Virus record (IMG/VR): IMGVR_UViG_3300043419_001320
Span: 1 to 30,809 of that record
DNA: 30,809 nt
Source of the DNA: a virus
Strand: one strand, 5' to 3'
Shown: positions 22,119 through 29,085 of the stretch, piece by piece
Layout: each line of letters starts with the position of its first letter
Position numbering within the stretch: position 1 is the first letter of the stretch
The notes under the pieces: generated by a model
Database searches by the model: none
What the model was told of the DNA's origin: nothing
What the model saw: only the letters and a program-made list of their open reading frames with translations
Position numbers and translations under genes: made by a program

Positions 22119-23423
22119 TTATGTCCAGTATTCGTTAGCCATTCTTACTTTCAAAGACAGATTGTACAACTTGCCGTCACGTGTCTTGCGTTCCGTGTAT
22201 GTAGTATCGTCTAAGTTTACGGGTAATGCAATGTTGTTACCACTAAAATCAGTGGTAAGCCACACAACTTGATTGCTAACTAACAATGATCTCAAGAATA
22301 AAAATTCACCTTCTTGAATGTAGTCACTTGTAACTGTTAGCACTTGTTGCACTAAGTTTCTACGCTCATATAAACCCCTGTCATCTTTATTAAATATGCT
22401 TGTTGTACCATTGAATAAAACTTTACGGTACTTCTTACGTTCAATTTCATCATTCATTTCGGATTTCTTGATGAAGTTGAAGTAATCCCAACCACCGCGA
22501 CTATTTACCCAACCTAATCTAATCTTATCATGTTGGCAATCTTTTTGACCATAATATGCTGCGTTGTAAAATCTATATTTAGCACTTCTTTGAGTGTTAC
22601 TTTCACGTAGCCATACTTCATAATATCTCCAACCAGGATTATTATTTTCATTAGGTTGAATAGGCAATCCTGTCCAATCATTAAGATTACCAGGATAAAC
22701 AGGTAATGCTTCAATATCATAACCCGATAAACTAATGGTTGATGTAATAGTAGAACCGTTTGCCTTATACATCACAATACGCATATTATCAATTACATTA
22801 TTGAACATGTAGATATCATTACCAGGTATGCTTAACGTGCCGTAATCATTTTCAAAAGAAGGTATCCATACTACTCCAGCGTTAGTTGGATCACCAGCAT
22901 TCCACGTGTTTGATAGACGGCAAGAATGAGTCGTGATCAGTCTATCACTCATAGCGTAATTGGCACTAAACTGCAAAACGTATTTAATGCGATCATTACC
23001 TATTTCAGGATTTGGCTTGTATCCATCAAACACTTGATAATAACCATTGATGACAATGCGACCACTTGTAGTTACTTCACTACCTTCATTCTCCGTTAAA
23101 ACAAGTCCCTGACCTGGTACATTAACTAACCACCATTCAGTTATTGCTGCACTCAAAGCGTACTTGCTTAAGTCATCTACAGTGTTATCAGTAGCAAAGT
23201 GATGTTGTTGGTTGCGAAGATCATCTACTAGCGGTGAAATATCGAAGTACATATTTCCATCTGGAGAAGGTGTCAAATAAAACTGATATGTCTTAGCATC
23301 AACTGTAATCACTAAGCCATACCTAAAACCAAGTTGTGCGGTTTCTGTACTGGATGCAATAAGCATAATCTTTTGTCCACGAACTACCCAATTAAATGGT
23401 TCATCTACGATTGTTAACGCCAT
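22119..23423 (-). CDS. Distal tail (Dit-like) structural protein
   Basis: The 434-aa product begins MALTIVDEPFNWVVRGQKIML and ends VNLDDTTYTERKTRDGKLYNLSLKVRMANEYWT. Beta-rich throughout, with conserved blocks DGNMYFDISPLVDDLR, YFNFIKKSEM, DRGLYERRNLVQQVLTVTSDY and LRSLLVSNQVVWL. Proteins with this signature lie between the tail completion and tail hub genes in Bacteroidota phages and are probably distal tail or baseplate hub-ring subunits; I know of no firm experimental role. The 1-nt and abutting junctions with both neighbours show a single operon. Confidence 0.65.
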   Translation of the reverse strand: MALTIVDEPFNWVVRGQKIMLIASSTETAQLGFRYGLVITVDAKTYQFYLTPSPDGNMYFDISPLVDDLRNQQHHFATDNTVDDLSKYALSAAITEWWLVNVPGQGLVLTENEGSEVTTSGRIVINGYYQVFDGYKPNPEIGNDRIKYVLQFSANYAMSDRLITTHSCRLSNTWNAGDPTNAGVVWIPSFENDYGTLSIPGNDIYMFNNVIDNMRIVMYKANGSTITSTISLSGYDIEALPVYPGNLNDWTGLPIQPNENNNPGWRYYEVWLRESNTQRSAKYRFYNAAYYGQKDCQHDKIRLGWVNSRGGWDYFNFIKKSEMNDEIERKKYRKVLFNGTTSIFNKDDRGLYERRNLVQQVLTVTSDYIQEGEFLFLRSLLVSNQVVWLTTDFSGNNIALPVNLDDTTYTERKTRDGKLYNLSLKVRMANEYWT

Positions 23424-23954
23424 CTATCTTTTGTTTAATAGTAATCTTTGTTCAATATCTTTCACATAGGCATTCATTAGCCTATCCTTATACTCATCCC
23501 ATGTATCATCTATGGCTTCACCATAATAGTTGATCCCTTGGATCCCTCTTTCACCTATGCTAATGGCTATTCGTCTAGCTGCTGATCTTAAAGCCGTTTC
23601 TGTCGTTTTAATAAATTGCCCCTGATTATTTCTTAATCTTAATCTCTTTACTAATAACCATTTGTATATTTCTTCAATTGGTGGTCTTTTATTTGGTTGT
23701 CCTGGATATGGCTTACGACCAAATTCAATTACATCAGCATATTTACCAGCTTGATCGTTGTCTACAGTAAAGTCAATAGTAGCCTTTCCATATCTCATCC
23801 GTATTTTGTACACCAATGAATTATGCAACTTTCCTGAAGCATAACGATTCACTACTTTGCCGCGTACTCTACGCTTAATACGCAGATTTGATTGTGCTCT
23901 TTCAACAACTTTAGCTGCATATTCGTTTAGTATTTGATCAAATTCACTTGCCAT
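23424..23954 (-). CDS. Tail completion / head-tail joining protein (gp10-like)
   Basis: The 176-aa basic product starts MASEFDQILNEYAAKVVERAQSNLR and includes VVNRYASGKLHNSLVYKI, a beta strand FTVDNDQAGKYADVIEFGRKPYPGQP, a helical region with QGQFIKTTETALRSAARRIAISIGERGI and a basic end. The helix-strand-G-x-Y-A-x-x-x-E-F-G pattern is that of HK97 gp10-type tail completion or connector proteins, which terminate the tail or join it to the head. It overlaps the upstream fibre gene by one base. Likely tail completion protein; level of certainty is moderate. Confidence 0.68.
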   Translation of the reverse strand: MASEFDQILNEYAAKVVERAQSNLRIKRRVRGKVVNRYASGKLHNSLVYKIRMRYGKATIDFTVDNDQAGKYADVIEFGRKPYPGQPNKRPPIEEIYKWLLVKRLRLRNNQGQFIKTTETALRSAARRIAISIGERGIQGINYYGEAIDDTWDEYKDRLMNAYVKDIEQRLLLNKR

Positions 23955-26590
23955 TATGCTACCTCCTCAAATTCTAAGATTGAACCAGCTTTGATTGTAA
24001 GCAATCCACTTACTGATGATATAACACTCATGCTTAAATTGCCATTTGCCGTAGGTTGGAAAATTCCATCTGCAGTCGCTATTCTTAATGTAGTTGACAT
24101 TAACACGGCACTGCCTACGTTATGCGCTATATTGTTGTTAATCGTATTAGTAGTACCACCTGTTCCGATTGTAAAACGATACGTAGTTGGGCCAGTTGGC
24201 CCTGACGTAGAAAGCATACCATTCGTACTACCCGTAGCAATCATTAAGATAGTCGCTCGCCACTTATACGTTTTTCCCGCAGTCACCGCAAACGAAAGTC
24301 CTGTGATATTTTGATATGCCGTGCCACTGGTTACATAGTCGCTCGTCAATACCGCATAACCTCCAACTCCAATATCTGCTTTCAATTCAGCAAGTGTTAA
24401 AGCAGAAACAGTGTTATCGCCATTGATGCGCAAATAACGTGTTGCACTTGGATTCGGTAGCGTTGCAAGAAAAGTTCCTACTGTCGTGAATCCAACAGCA
24501 TTCTGCTTACCATTAAACGTTGACCAATCCGCGCTGCTCAATGCACCGCGATTCGCTGCGCTCGCTGTTGGCAGGTTAAATGTATGTGTGCTTCCTGTGC
24601 TGCTTATTGCGAAGTCAGTACCTGCTGTGCCTGTTGCAAAGTTTTGCGTGGATGCAGTCAAGCCATTAAGCGAAGACAATCCGATTGCGTAGGTAGTATG
24701 CACTTCACCAATCTTACCATTTTCCGTATATAGGGTTACAGTCTTACCATTGGTATTTTGAATATCGAATTCAATGTGAATTCTGTCGGTTGCAGCTGTG
24801 ACTGTGTTGGGAACGGATACGCTGAAAGTGTACAAATCAGGTACGCTTCCATTAGTAATTTCTTCTATCGGTGAAGTAGCTACCAGTGTAAACGTGCTTC
24901 CGTTATATGTGTAAACTTTTGCAAGTATTTGAGCATGGTTTGAACCACCACCTGTTTCACTTAAGTAGACATCAATAGTCCATACACCTGAAGGTAAGAT
25001 AAGATGGTTTGGGCTGCCTACATCGGTAATGAATCGTGCAAGTACACCAGTAGTATTACGTGTGAAATTTGCTGATGGTCCTGTATTAGCAGTCGTGCCT
25101 AATTGATAGTAGGCATTGCCTCCTATTGAAGGTTGCGCAACATTACCATTGAAGTAGAATATTTGCCCACCTCCACCACCTGTTGAAGGCAATGTGCGCA
25201 GTGCTCCTGTTCCATCTATATATTGATCTACTGTACCATTAGCCTTAACATCAAGTGTGCCCGATATCGTAACAGGTGAACCAGTTACACTAAACGCAGG
25301 ATTCGTTGGTGCAGGCATTGAAAGACCAACCGAAGTAACCGAACCACCTGAAGCAGGTGTAGTAGCTTCCCAATCTCCTGAAGTGCTGTTATAACTTAGC
25401 ACCTGCCCGTTTGAAGGTGTGGGTGCGTTTACATCCGCTAAGTCATCAAGGTTAGTTGGTATACTTGGCTGATTGATTAAGTCAGTATAATCTCCTGTCG
25501 TGGCAACGGTGGCAAGCGGTACGTTCTCAAATTTATTTGTGACGCTATCGTAAATGAGTGTATCTCCATTCGCAATTGTGGTGATTTGCACGTCTAACAA
25601 ATCATCAATAGCAAGTCCGCTAATTACTTCCCAATTAGTATCACCACGTTGAATCAACTGCCCCTTAGTTGTACCTGGCAATAGATCGTCAAGCGAATCT
25701 GGAATGTTTGGTTTATTTAGTATTTGATAGTCACCACTTGTTGCGTTCCAATCAACAGGTGTTTGGCGTAAACGATAACCAACCGCAACCAAAGTCCAGT
25801 ACGTTGGATTTGTTGGGTTGATTGCGTCATTGTTGGCAATGCATCTGTAAACACTTCCGTTATACCAAACGCGGTCACCTATTTGATACGGATTGCCTTG
25901 TGCTGTTGTGTGATTTGCGTTCCATTCGGTACTAACATATTCACCACCTCCTCCTCCTCCACCTGCTGCATCTATTGTAACACTTCCATCTCCATTATCA
26001 GTTATGGTTATGTTCGTGCCTTCTACTAAATCAAGTATGTTTTGAACTGCGTTATCTACGCCATTGGTGCGAAGTGTCAAGCCGTAACCCGTACCACTAC
26101 CACCACTTGATGAACCACCCACTGTCCACACAGCAGGTATATCACATGCTGACCAGTCCCATGGTACTTCTAATTGAATAGTGAAAGCTACACCAGTTAT
26201 AGTGTTTTTGTACTCCTCAATGAATGGTTCAAATGTAGGATTGTTTACCATCTGAACATCAAAACCAAAAAGCTGCAATCCATTGCGTACTTCAGCAATT
26301 AAGTCTTGTCCTAATCTAACGCAATCACTGATTACTTCACGCTGATATTCTGCCTTATATTCTTTGTCACGTGGAATATCGGCAAACATGATCATAAAGC
26401 CAAATTGCATTCCACCTTGAACTGGAGTGATAGTGTCTGGTGTTACGTGCATGAATGGGTATTGATCATCCTGCAACTGATCTGCAAGGTCAATCTGCCC
26501 ATGTGTGAAACGCTTAATCAAAAAGTGACCAGCGGCGAAAGCTTCAAGTCGATTGATAAGTACGTTATAACTATAATTGTAGCTTGTCAT
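23954..26590 (-). CDS. Tail-completion-like domain fused to a tail fibre with carbohydrate-binding module
   Basis: The 878-aa product has an N-terminal domain (1 to about 155) with YNVLINRLEAFAAGHFLIKRF, YPFMHVTPDTI, FGFMIMFADIPRD and ITGVAFTIQLEVPWDW, a type I know as a separate tail completion/neck protein in Bacteroidota phages. After Gly-rich linkers (156-170 and 209-216) comes a CBM5/12-like module at about 218-268 (PYQIGDRVWYNGSVYRCIAN, NPTYWTL). Then fibre repeats follow (TSGDYQILNKPNIP, TTGDYTDLINQPSIP, LDDLADVNAPTPSNGQVLSYN) and a beta-rich receptor-binding end. It probably binds host surface sugars. The frame overlaps the frameshifted chaperone stop as ATGA. Domain calls are from memory and composition. 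Confidence 0.75.
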   Translation of the reverse strand: MTSYNYSYNVLINRLEAFAAGHFLIKRFTHGQIDLADQLQDDQYPFMHVTPDTITPVQGGMQFGFMIMFADIPRDKEYKAEYQREVISDCVRLGQDLIAEVRNGLQLFGFDVQMVNNPTFEPFIEEYKNTITGVAFTIQLEVPWDWSACDIPAVWTVGGSSSGGSGTGYGLTLRTNGVDNAVQNILDLVEGTNITITDNGDGSVTIDAAGGGGGGGEYVSTEWNANHTTAQGNPYQIGDRVWYNGSVYRCIANNDAINPTNPTYWTLVAVGYRLRQTPVDWNATSGDYQILNKPNIPDSLDDLLPGTTKGQLIQRGDTNWEVISGLAIDDLLDVQITTIANGDTLIYDSVTNKFENVPLATVATTGDYTDLINQPSIPTNLDDLADVNAPTPSNGQVLSYNSTSGDWEATTPASGGSVTSVGLSMPAPTNPAFSVTGSPVTISGTLDVKANGTVDQYIDGTGALRTLPSTGGGGGQIFYFNGNVAQPSIGGNAYYQLGTTANTGPSANFTRNTTGVLARFITDVGSPNHLILPSGVWTIDVYLSETGGGSNHAQILAKVYTYNGSTFTLVATSPIEEITNGSVPDLYTFSVSVPNTVTAATDRIHIEFDIQNTNGKTVTLYTENGKIGEVHTTYAIGLSSLNGLTASTQNFATGTAGTDFAISSTGSTHTFNLPTASAANRGALSSADWSTFNGKQNAVGFTTVGTFLATLPNPSATRYLRINGDNTVSALTLAELKADIGVGGYAVLTSDYVTSGTAYQNITGLSFAVTAGKTYKWRATILMIATGSTNGMLSTSGPTGPTTYRFTIGTGGTTNTINNNIAHNVGSAVLMSTTLRIATADGIFQPTANGNLSMSVISSVSGLLTIKAGSILEFEEVA

Positions 26591-26856
26591 CTATTCCTTT
26601 TTTTCATTTCCATTTTCTGCACATACACGTAGTCTGCTAAGTACGTTAAGTGTGTGAACACTTCATAACAACTTCTCTCAGTAACAGCGTCAAACTTAGT
26701 AATATCTCTATCTGCTAAGCTTTCAATAATATGAAACCAACCATAAACACCTAAACCGTCTGGGGTTGCTGTTCCTTCATCTCCTTCACTATCTCCGTTA
26801 TCTCCTTGGCCAAATAAACGAGGGAATCGTTGTACAGTTCTAGTTCTAAAGTCGAA
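26587..26856 (-). CDS. Tail assembly chaperone, -1 frameshifted C-terminal part (GT-like)
   Basis: In the -1 frame relative to the chaperone gene at 27353-26751, an open frame runs from just after a TGA near 26901 to TGA 26589-26587, overlapping the fibre start. It has no usable ATG/GTG/TTG before its conserved-looking part (GLGVYGWFHIIESLADRDITKF, CYEVFTHLTYLADYVYV). A -1 slip on the T run at 26863-26855 would join residue 166 of the upstream protein to 89 residues here, making a 255-aa fusion. This is how many long-tailed phages make the minor GT chaperone that bridges tape measure and tail tube protein. Confidence 0.75.
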   Translation of the reverse strand, partial: FDFRTRTVQRFPRLFGQGDNGDSEGDEGTATPDGLGVYGWFHIIESLADRDITKFDAVTERSCYEVFTHLTYLADYVYVQKMEMKKRNR

Positions 26857-27353
26857 AAAAAAAGCAATGTATTTAACACGTGATCTAATGTTAGTTCACT
26901 TATTGCATTTTCGTACTTCCTTTTGTCATTAGTCTTATATGCTTCAATGTCATAATACTTACCAAACTTTGCAACAATAGGTCTATATAGTATTGACATC
27001 ATTTTGTGAGCAGCTTCACCCATGATAGTTCCATCTTTATAGATATTGGTACAAGTCGTGTCCAAATCTACATATTCGCCAAATGACATAGCACTCAGAT
27101 CAGGAATAAATCCTAATTCATATGTACCAACACGTACTGTTCTTTCAAAATCTTGACTGGTTAGTCTTATAGCGGCTTCAAACTGCTCAATAATCTCATC
27201 AATGACATGTAACTGTAAGAATCTAATGCTTTCAGTACTTTTGCCAGTTATAACCCTTACTTTTTCTATGTTATCAACAGCATTTTGATAGTCGATGTAC
27301 TTGCCAAGTGTAATACCTTTTGCGTTGGCAGCTATCTCAAAATTGAGTTTCAT
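26751..27353 (-). CDS. Tail assembly chaperone (gpG-like)
   Basis: The 200-aa product has the features of tail assembly chaperones of Bacteroidota phages: an N-terminal NFEIAANAKGITLGKYIDY, then LSAMSFGEYVDLDTTCTNIY, GEAAHKMMSILYRPIVAKFGKYYDIEAY and a helical end. Such proteins coat the tape measure and recruit tube subunits. Nine T on the minus strand at 26863-26855 encode LFF at residues 164-166, where a -1 slip would give the longer product. After the slip site the frame continues for 34 residues, including a Lys/Glu-rich helix ending QQPQTV. Position before all tail genes agrees. Confidence 0.8.
   Translation of the reverse strand: MKLNFEIAANAKGITLGKYIDYQNAVDNIEKVRVITGKSTESIRFLQLHVIDEIIEQFEAAIRLTSQDFERTVRVGTYELGFIPDLSAMSFGEYVDLDTTCTNIYKDGTIMGEAAHKMMSILYRPIVAKFGKYYDIEAYKTNDKRKYENAISELTLDHVLNTLLFFSTLELELYNDSLVYLAKEITEIVKEMKEQQPQTV
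26855..26863 (-). other. Slippery T9 run, predicted -1 ribosomal frameshift site
   Basis: On the minus strand the upstream reading frame is CTT TTT TTT TCG. The heptamer T TTT TTT allows both P- and A-site tRNAs (Phe) to re-pair in the -1 frame (TTT TTC GAC). The -1 frame is open from about 26900 to 26587. I did not find a clear downstream pseudoknot or stem by eye. Confidence 0.7.
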
Positions 27354-27384
27354 CTATTAGTATGTAGAATTTATGAGTTTTTTG

Positions 27385-27675
27385 TTACAAGTCTGGATGG
27401 ACTTGAATAATTACTGGTGATTTTTCATCACCCGAGTGAGTTATACGGGCTTGTTTTGGCTTGAAGTATTCCAATACATCTAAAGCCAGAGAAGATGCCT
27501 TAAACTTAAGATCTTCATCTCTAGAATCCATACACTCATCTATAAATGTAGCAACCTTAGGTAAGGCTCTTGCCACAAACTCTCGACCAAATTCTTCCCA
27601 TTCTAATGTTTTTTTATTCAAAGTCCCAAGTGGTCTACCATTAGGATTGTTAGTCATTCCTTTTTGAAGTCCCAT
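27385..27675 (-). CDS. Small terminase subunit-like protein
   Basis: The 96-aa product starts MGLQKGMTNNPNGRPLGTLN, the NNPNGRPxG motif found at the start of many phage small-terminase or DUF5681-like proteins. It is followed by two helices (WEEFGREFVARALPKVATFIDEC, LKFKASSLALDVLEYFKPK) and a short beta tail. It would recognise phage DNA for packaging by TerL. Here it lies in the minus late unit while terL is in the plus unit about 5 kb past the other end of the window, an uncommon split. The role is based on motif and size, not proven. Confidence 0.65.
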   Translation of the reverse strand: MGLQKGMTNNPNGRPLGTLNKKTLEWEEFGREFVARALPKVATFIDECMDSRDEDLKFKASSLALDVLEYFKPKQARITHSGDEKSPVIIQVHPDL

Positions 27676-27699
27676 ATTTGTTATTTTGTTGTTTACAAG

Positions 27700-27840
27700 T
27701 TATTTTTCTTTGTACTGAGCTATGCATACAGCTAAACGTTGTTGCGAGTCAGGGAATTCACTTTGTGTTTTCGCATCACTCATGCATCTAGCTATAAAGT
27801 CGTTCTTTGATTCTTTTGCTGTAGGTGTTGGTAATGGCAT
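27700..27840 (-). CDS. 46-aa protein with FIxRCM...FPDxxQRxAVC motif
   Basis: A short frame from ATG 27840 to TAA 27702-27700 encodes a product with KESKNDFIARCMSDAKTQSE and FPDSQQRLAVCIAQY. This ESxxxFIxRCM...FPDxxQRxAVC signature is one I know as a very common short phage module, usually fused to prohead proteases, portals or other head proteins; its function is not known to me. Here it stands alone between a Zn-type protein and the small-terminase-like gene, which again ties it to packaging or head assembly. The two conserved Cys (C19, C39) could form a pair. Confidence 0.75.
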   Translation of the reverse strand: MPLPTPTAKESKNDFIARCMSDAKTQSEFPDSQQRLAVCIAQYKEK

Positions 27841-27844
27841 ATTG

Positions 27845-28294
27845 TTATGGTTTATCTATTTTGCTTAATTGTCTATAGAATTCGTTAATTAGATCACGTA
27901 CACAAGAGGCGCATGTACTAGGGCGCTCGTACTTTTTCGTTATTTTACTGTACCATTGGTATAGTATTTTCAAGTCTTCTGATTCTATTCTGTTGGTCTT
28001 ATTTATGCGTTGAATAAATGCATCAAGTTCTGCTATTTCGTTTGGTTGCATATCTTGAGCAAACCACTTTCGTGCTGGGCATGATGCAAAGCGGAACTTT
28101 GTCTTCACGTCCATGAAGCATCCACAAAGCTTTATCTTCTCTTTGTAATAGGTAACATCATTTTCTTCAGCGTTGATGTTATTGCCTACTATAGGTGTAC
28201 CACATGTGCCAAATGTAGCATTGTAGAACTTGCATTTTTTACAAATGCTTAATCTTTCTCTCTGGATTTGTAATGGAACGTTGAAGTTTAACAT
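27845..28294 (-). CDS. Cys-rich zinc-binding phage protein (149 aa)
   Basis: The N-terminal half carries many cysteines: C18 and C21 (SICKKCKFYN), C31 (TCGTP), C57 and C59 (KLCGCFM), C72 (SCPARKW). The C-terminal part has a helical region and C128/C131 (STCASCVRDLINEF). The RLxICxxCxxx...CGxP...LCGCfM...CPxxKW pattern is familiar from Bacteroidota phages, where it is annotated only as hypothetical or zinc-ribbon. It overlaps the sigma-like gene by 56 bases and precedes packaging genes, so a packaging or late-transcription role is plausible but unproven. Confidence 0.72.
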   Translation of the reverse strand: MLNFNVPLQIQRERLSICKKCKFYNATFGTCGTPIVGNNINAEENDVTYYKEKIKLCGCFMDVKTKFRFASCPARKWFAQDMQPNEIAELDAFIQRINKTNRIESEDLKILYQWYSKITKKYERPSTCASCVRDLINEFYRQLSKIDKP

Positions 28295-28799
28295 ATTCTC
28301 TTATTCGTTTTAATGCTCGATGTATGCTGATTCGTAGGTAGTTGTATGGTATACCTGTTTCTGCGCTTAATTGTTGGTAATTGAAATCCGGTTTTGAATA
28401 TAGACGTAAAAGTATAGCATCAAACTCATTTAATCTTCCTATTGCGTTGTATAGATATTCACCATCTATAAATGCACCAATCCAAGTTTCATCTGTTGAT
28501 TCTAATTGTTTTGTTGATTGTTCTACTACAATATATTTTTTATATAGGGAATAATAATCACTTGACGAACTATACCATGATAGCCACATTGATCTGCTTA
28601 TATATCCATTTAGGTTTCCTTCGTTGTAAATGTGTAGTTGCTTGTCTTTATTTTTATTGAGAAATCTAATTAAAACAGTATGCAATAACTCTTCTGAACG
28701 TACTTTGTCTTTAGTTAGAAACATAGCTTTCTTTAACCACTCTTGATAGTTATCATTTATGAATTCATTGAGTGATTTTTTATTCGCATTTTGTTTCAT
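28239..28799 (-). CDS. Sigma-70-like late transcription factor
   Basis: From ATG 28799 the 186-aa product looks like an ECF-type sigma factor. A helical region-2-like part (about 11-75, FINDNYQEWLKKAMFLTKD, SEELLHTVLIRFL, NLNGYISRSMWLS) is followed by a linker and a region-4-like helix-turn-helix at 118-168 (IGRLNEFDAILLRLYSK, YQQLSAETGIPYNYLRISIHRALKRI). It would redirect host RNA polymerase to late genes, and it is the first gene of the late minus unit, so the unit could be self-amplifying. The frame is open to 28919, but the 28799 start keeps the promoter outside. Region 2 is divergent, so a sigma-like regulator other than a true sigma factor is possible. Confidence 0.72.
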   Translation of the reverse strand: MKQNANKKSLNEFINDNYQEWLKKAMFLTKDKVRSEELLHTVLIRFLNKNKDKQLHIYNEGNLNGYISRSMWLSWYSSSSDYYSLYKKYIVVEQSTKQLESTDETWIGAFIDGEYLYNAIGRLNEFDAILLRLYSKPDFNYQQLSAETGIPYNYLRISIHRALKRIREYVKLQRSITNPERKIKHL

Positions 28800-28822
28800 T
28801 TGAAAAAAAATACATATATTTG
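28790..28822 (+). promoter_or_regulatory. Rightward promoter of the divergent switch
   Basis: TTTG (28790-28793), 21-base spacer, then TATATTTG (28815-28822), matching the Bacteroidota -33/-7 consensus. The start would fall near 28829, about ten bases before ATG 28840 of the Cro-like gene. The -33 element lies inside the first codons of the sigma-like gene. Confidence 0.75.
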
Positions 28823-28830
28823 CAAATATA
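28815..28830. repeat. Perfect 16-bp palindrome formed by two abutting -7 elements
   Basis: TATATTTG followed directly by CAAATATA reads the same on both strands. It sits centrally between ATG 28799 (minus) and ATG 28840 (plus). It can be both the two -10/-7 boxes and an operator for a dimeric regulator. Confidence 0.85.
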
Positions 28831-28856
28831 CATTTTTTTATGAAGCCGTTTGCAAA
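28823..28856 (-). promoter_or_regulatory. Leftward promoter of the divergent switch
   Basis: On the minus strand TTTG (28856-28853), 22-base spacer, then TATATTTG (28830-28823). The start would fall near 28816, about 17 bases before ATG 28799 of the sigma-like gene. The -33 element lies within the Cro-like gene. Confidence 0.65.
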
Positions 28857-29085
28857 AATTATTTTATCAAAGTCAAAAAACATTAGTGAGTTCACGAGAA
28901 CTTTAAAGTCAAAGGGCATTAAGGTTACTTATCGTACAGTTCAAAATTGGATTGATGATCCTTCCAAAATTCAAAGTAAAAACATACCTGTGATTTTGGA
29001 TGTTTTGCAAATTCAAGCAAATGATTTTTTATCCATTGTAAAGTATGACCAGAAATGCGTTAATGATATTTCATCACAAGAGTAA
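28840..29085 (+). CDS. Cro/CI-like HTH regulator (81 aa)
   Basis: The 81-aa product has a helix-turn-helix-type domain: NISEFTRTLKSKGIKVTYRTVQNWIDDPSKIQSKNIPVILDVLQIQANDFLSI. The R-T-V-Q-N-W recognition-helix pattern and the I-P-x-I-L-x-V-L end are those of XRE/Cro-type repressors. It begins the plus unit right at the divergent promoter palindrome, so it could repress one or both promoters by binding there. Whether it switches early to late genes or controls lysogeny is open; no integrase is present in the window. It overlaps the next gene by 41 bases. Confidence 0.78.
   Translation: MKPFAKIILSKSKNISEFTRTLKSKGIKVTYRTVQNWIDDPSKIQSKNIPVILDVLQIQANDFLSIVKYDQKCVNDISSQE

Noticed and set aside
23934-24314. 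126-aa plus-strand frame opposite the fibre gene
   Set aside because: Hydrophobic, repetitive composition arises from reading Thr/Gly/Asn-rich fibre codons backwards; no upstream signal and no partner genes.
25940-25970. CCTCCTCCTCCTCC repeat as a regulatory microsatellite
   Set aside because: It is in frame and encodes the Gly-rich linker of the fibre protein.
26855-26863. T9 run as a simple sequencing indel breaking one gene
   Set aside because: Considered, but the upstream protein has a sensible end after the run, and a two-frame tail chaperone is the expected arrangement here; kept as programmed frameshift with read checking suggested.
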